Origin: Planctomycetota bacterium
GTDB lineage: Bacteria; Planctomycetota; UBA11346
Length of the DNA stretch: 6,484 bases
Assembly (NCBI GenBank): GCA_013816645.1
Contig: JACDEC010000173.1
Location: 1 to 6,484 of the forward strand
Reading direction: 5' to 3'
Part shown: positions 5,326 through 6,484 of the stretch, one piece after another
Numbering within the stretch: the stretch's first letter is position 1
How the letters are laid out: every line of letters starts with the position of its first letter
Notes under the pieces: model-generated
Database searches by the model: none
What the model was told of the DNA's origin: nothing
What the model saw: only the letters and a program-made list of their open reading frames with translations
Translations under genes and position numbers: made by a program

Positions 5326-6423
5326 ATGAATGACGATCAGTTCATGCAGATCGCGGTTCAGAAGCGCTACGTCACGCCCGGGCAGATGTGCCAGTCGCTC
5401 GACCGCCAGCGCCAGCTCGCCGAGGCGGGCGAACGCAAGCCGCTGTTCCTGATCGCCCAGGACCTCGGCTTCATCGACAAGCACCGCGCCGGCGAGATCC
5501 TGCAGTACCTGAGTTCGACCGAAGTCCGGGCGCTCGAGATCGACGGCTACCGCATCGCCAAGAAGCTCGGCCGCGGTGGGATGGGCGTGGTCTACGAAGG
5601 CATCAACGCCGCCGGCACCTCGGTGGCGATCAAGCTGCTGCCGTCGTCCTTCTCGGACGATCCCGAATGCGTCGCGCGCTTCACCGTCGAGAGCCGCATC
5701 ACCCAACGCCTGCGCCACCGCCACATCGTGCGCACCATCGGCACCGGCAGCGTCGACGGCCAGCGCTACCTGGTCATGGAGATCGTGCGCGGTCCCAGCC
5801 TCGGCGATCTGCTGCGCCGCGGCAACACCCTCACTGAAAAAGAAGCGCTGGTGCTGCTCGCGCAGATGGCCTCGGCGCTGGCCTACGCCTGGAACCACGG
5901 CGTGCTGCACCGCGACATCAAGCCGTCGAACATCCTGCTCGCCCCGCCGCGGCGCCACGATGAGCCGATCTGCGCCCAGCTCTGCGACTTCGGCGTGGCC
6001 AAGATCTGGTCGATGACCGAACAGGGCATGGCGTACTGGCAGGGCAAGATCACCGGCCCGGGCGTGTCGATGGGCACCCCCGAATACATGAGCCCCGAGC
6101 AGGCGACCGGCCGCGACCTCGACCTGCGCAGCGACATGTACAATCTCGGCGCCACTGTCTACCACACCCTGGTTGGCCGCGAGATGTTCAGCGGCAAGGC
6201 CGCCGAGGTCCTGCGCAACCACCGCGACACCGCTCCGGACATGGGCGCAGCACTGCACAAGGGCATCAGCGCCCAGACCATCGCCATCCTCGCGACCATG
6301 CTGGCCAAGCAGCCGGCTGCGCGCTTTCAGGATTGGGAGACCCTGCTCGAACACCTACGCCCGCTGGCGCCGGATGCCGTCGCTACAGCCCAGGTCGACG
6401 CGGGGTCGCGCTTGGTGTGGTGA
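5326..6423 (+). CDS. Hanks-type Ser/Thr protein kinase, soluble, with N-terminal helical module
   Basis: Phosphorylates Ser/Thr on protein targets using ATP; targets are unknown. The 365-residue product has a kinase domain at about 75-344. It shows the glycine loop LGRGGMGVVYEG (81-92), ATP-anchoring K103 (VAIK), a candidate helix-C glutamate E122, the catalytic HRDIKPSN (195-202, D197), metal-binding DFG (221-223), and GTPEYMSPEQA (250-260) followed by D270. All catalytic residues are present, so it should be active. The stretch between DFG and GTPEY is a little longer than in PknB-type kinases and holds T243 and S248 as possible autophosphorylation sites. Residues 1-70 (YVTPGQMCQSL, then LIAQDLGFIDKHRAGEILQYL) look like the helical N-terminal modules of GspE/PilB-type ATPases, by eye only. 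No membrane segment or sensor domain follows the kinase, so it is likely cytosolic. Shine-Dalgarno is poor; the ATG at 5326 was chosen because upstream ATGs are out of frame. Confidence 0.93.
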   Translation: MNDDQFMQIAVQKRYVTPGQMCQSLDRQRQLAEAGERKPLFLIAQDLGFIDKHRAGEILQYLSSTEVRALEIDGYRIAKKLGRGGMGVVYEGINAAGTSVAIKLLPSSFSDDPECVARFTVESRITQRLRHRHIVRTIGTGSVDGQRYLVMEIVRGPSLGDLLRRGNTLTEKEALVLLAQMASALAYAWNHGVLHRDIKPSNILLAPPRRHDEPICAQLCDFGVAKIWSMTEQGMAYWQGKITGPGVSMGTPEYMSPEQATGRDLDLRSDMYNLGATVYHTLVGREMFSGKAAEVLRNHRDTAPDMGAALHKGISAQTIAILATMLAKQPAARFQDWETLLEHLRPLAPDAVATAQVDAGSRLVW

Positions 6424-6432
6424 CAAGCAGGG

Positions 6433-6464
6433 TCCGGAAGTCCGGAAGTCCGGAAATCCGGAAG
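6433..6464. repeat. Four 8-bp tandem repeats (TCCGGAAR) directly after the kinase gene
   Basis: Starting 9 nt after the kinase stop there are four contiguous octamers: TCCGGAAG twice, TCCGGAAA, TCCGGAAG, then a degenerate TCGAAG. Each contains the palindrome TCCGGA, so neighbouring units can pair into short stems. The window ends 20 bp later with no gene start visible. Confidence 0.95.
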
Positions 6465-6484
6465 TCGAAGACAGCAGAGAGAAC

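Noticed and set aside
5080..6354. 424-codon minus-strand reading frame opposite the kinase
   Set aside because: Shadow of the kinase and the end of serA; no recognisable domain.

Overview
The window is high-GC bacterial chromosomal DNA carrying five protein genes, one of them cut by the left edge. A Planctomycetota or similar origin is my best guess. It rests on the SSB sequence style, a soluble Hanks-type kinase with GTPEYMSPEQ-type motifs, and the weak or absent Shine-Dalgarno sites of most genes. This is inference, and a high-GC proteobacterium is not excluded.

Layout from left to right: (1) a HAD-superfamily Cof-type phosphatase on the minus strand (1-801, C-terminus cut by the window edge). 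(2) A 119-bp divergent promoter region with a perfect 6-bp dyad around a TATAAC box, then ssb on the plus strand (921-1454). (3) A 660-bp non-coding convergent region (1455-2114) filled by five tandem copies of a GC-rich, hairpin-forming repeat of about 119-144 bp. (4) A COG1078-type HD-domain phosphohydrolase on the minus strand (2115-3470), containing a recent-looking 15-bp in-frame duplication rich in G runs. (5) A 165-bp divergent region with a terminator-like stem-loop, then serA on the plus strand (3636-5207), the long type with an extra regulatory domain and a C-terminal ACT domain. (6) A 118-bp spacer that begins, 3 nt after the serA stop, with six 7-bp tandem repeats. (7) A Ser/Thr protein kinase on the plus strand (5326-6423) with an N-terminal helical module and no membrane segment, followed 9 nt after its stop by four 8-bp tandem repeats.

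The genes do not form one operon. They look like independent housekeeping units: ssDNA binding, nucleotide or phosphate-ester hydrolysis, serine biosynthesis and signalling. Two are divergent pairs (HAD/ssb and HD/serA) and one is a convergent pair (ssb/HD). SSB and a possible dNTP hydrolase both touch DNA metabolism, but nothing in the sequence ties them together. No clear new multi-gene system is visible. The part least explained by known features is the repeat array at 1485-2080. Next are the short tandem repeats placed directly behind stop codons, and the dyad in the ssb promoter region.
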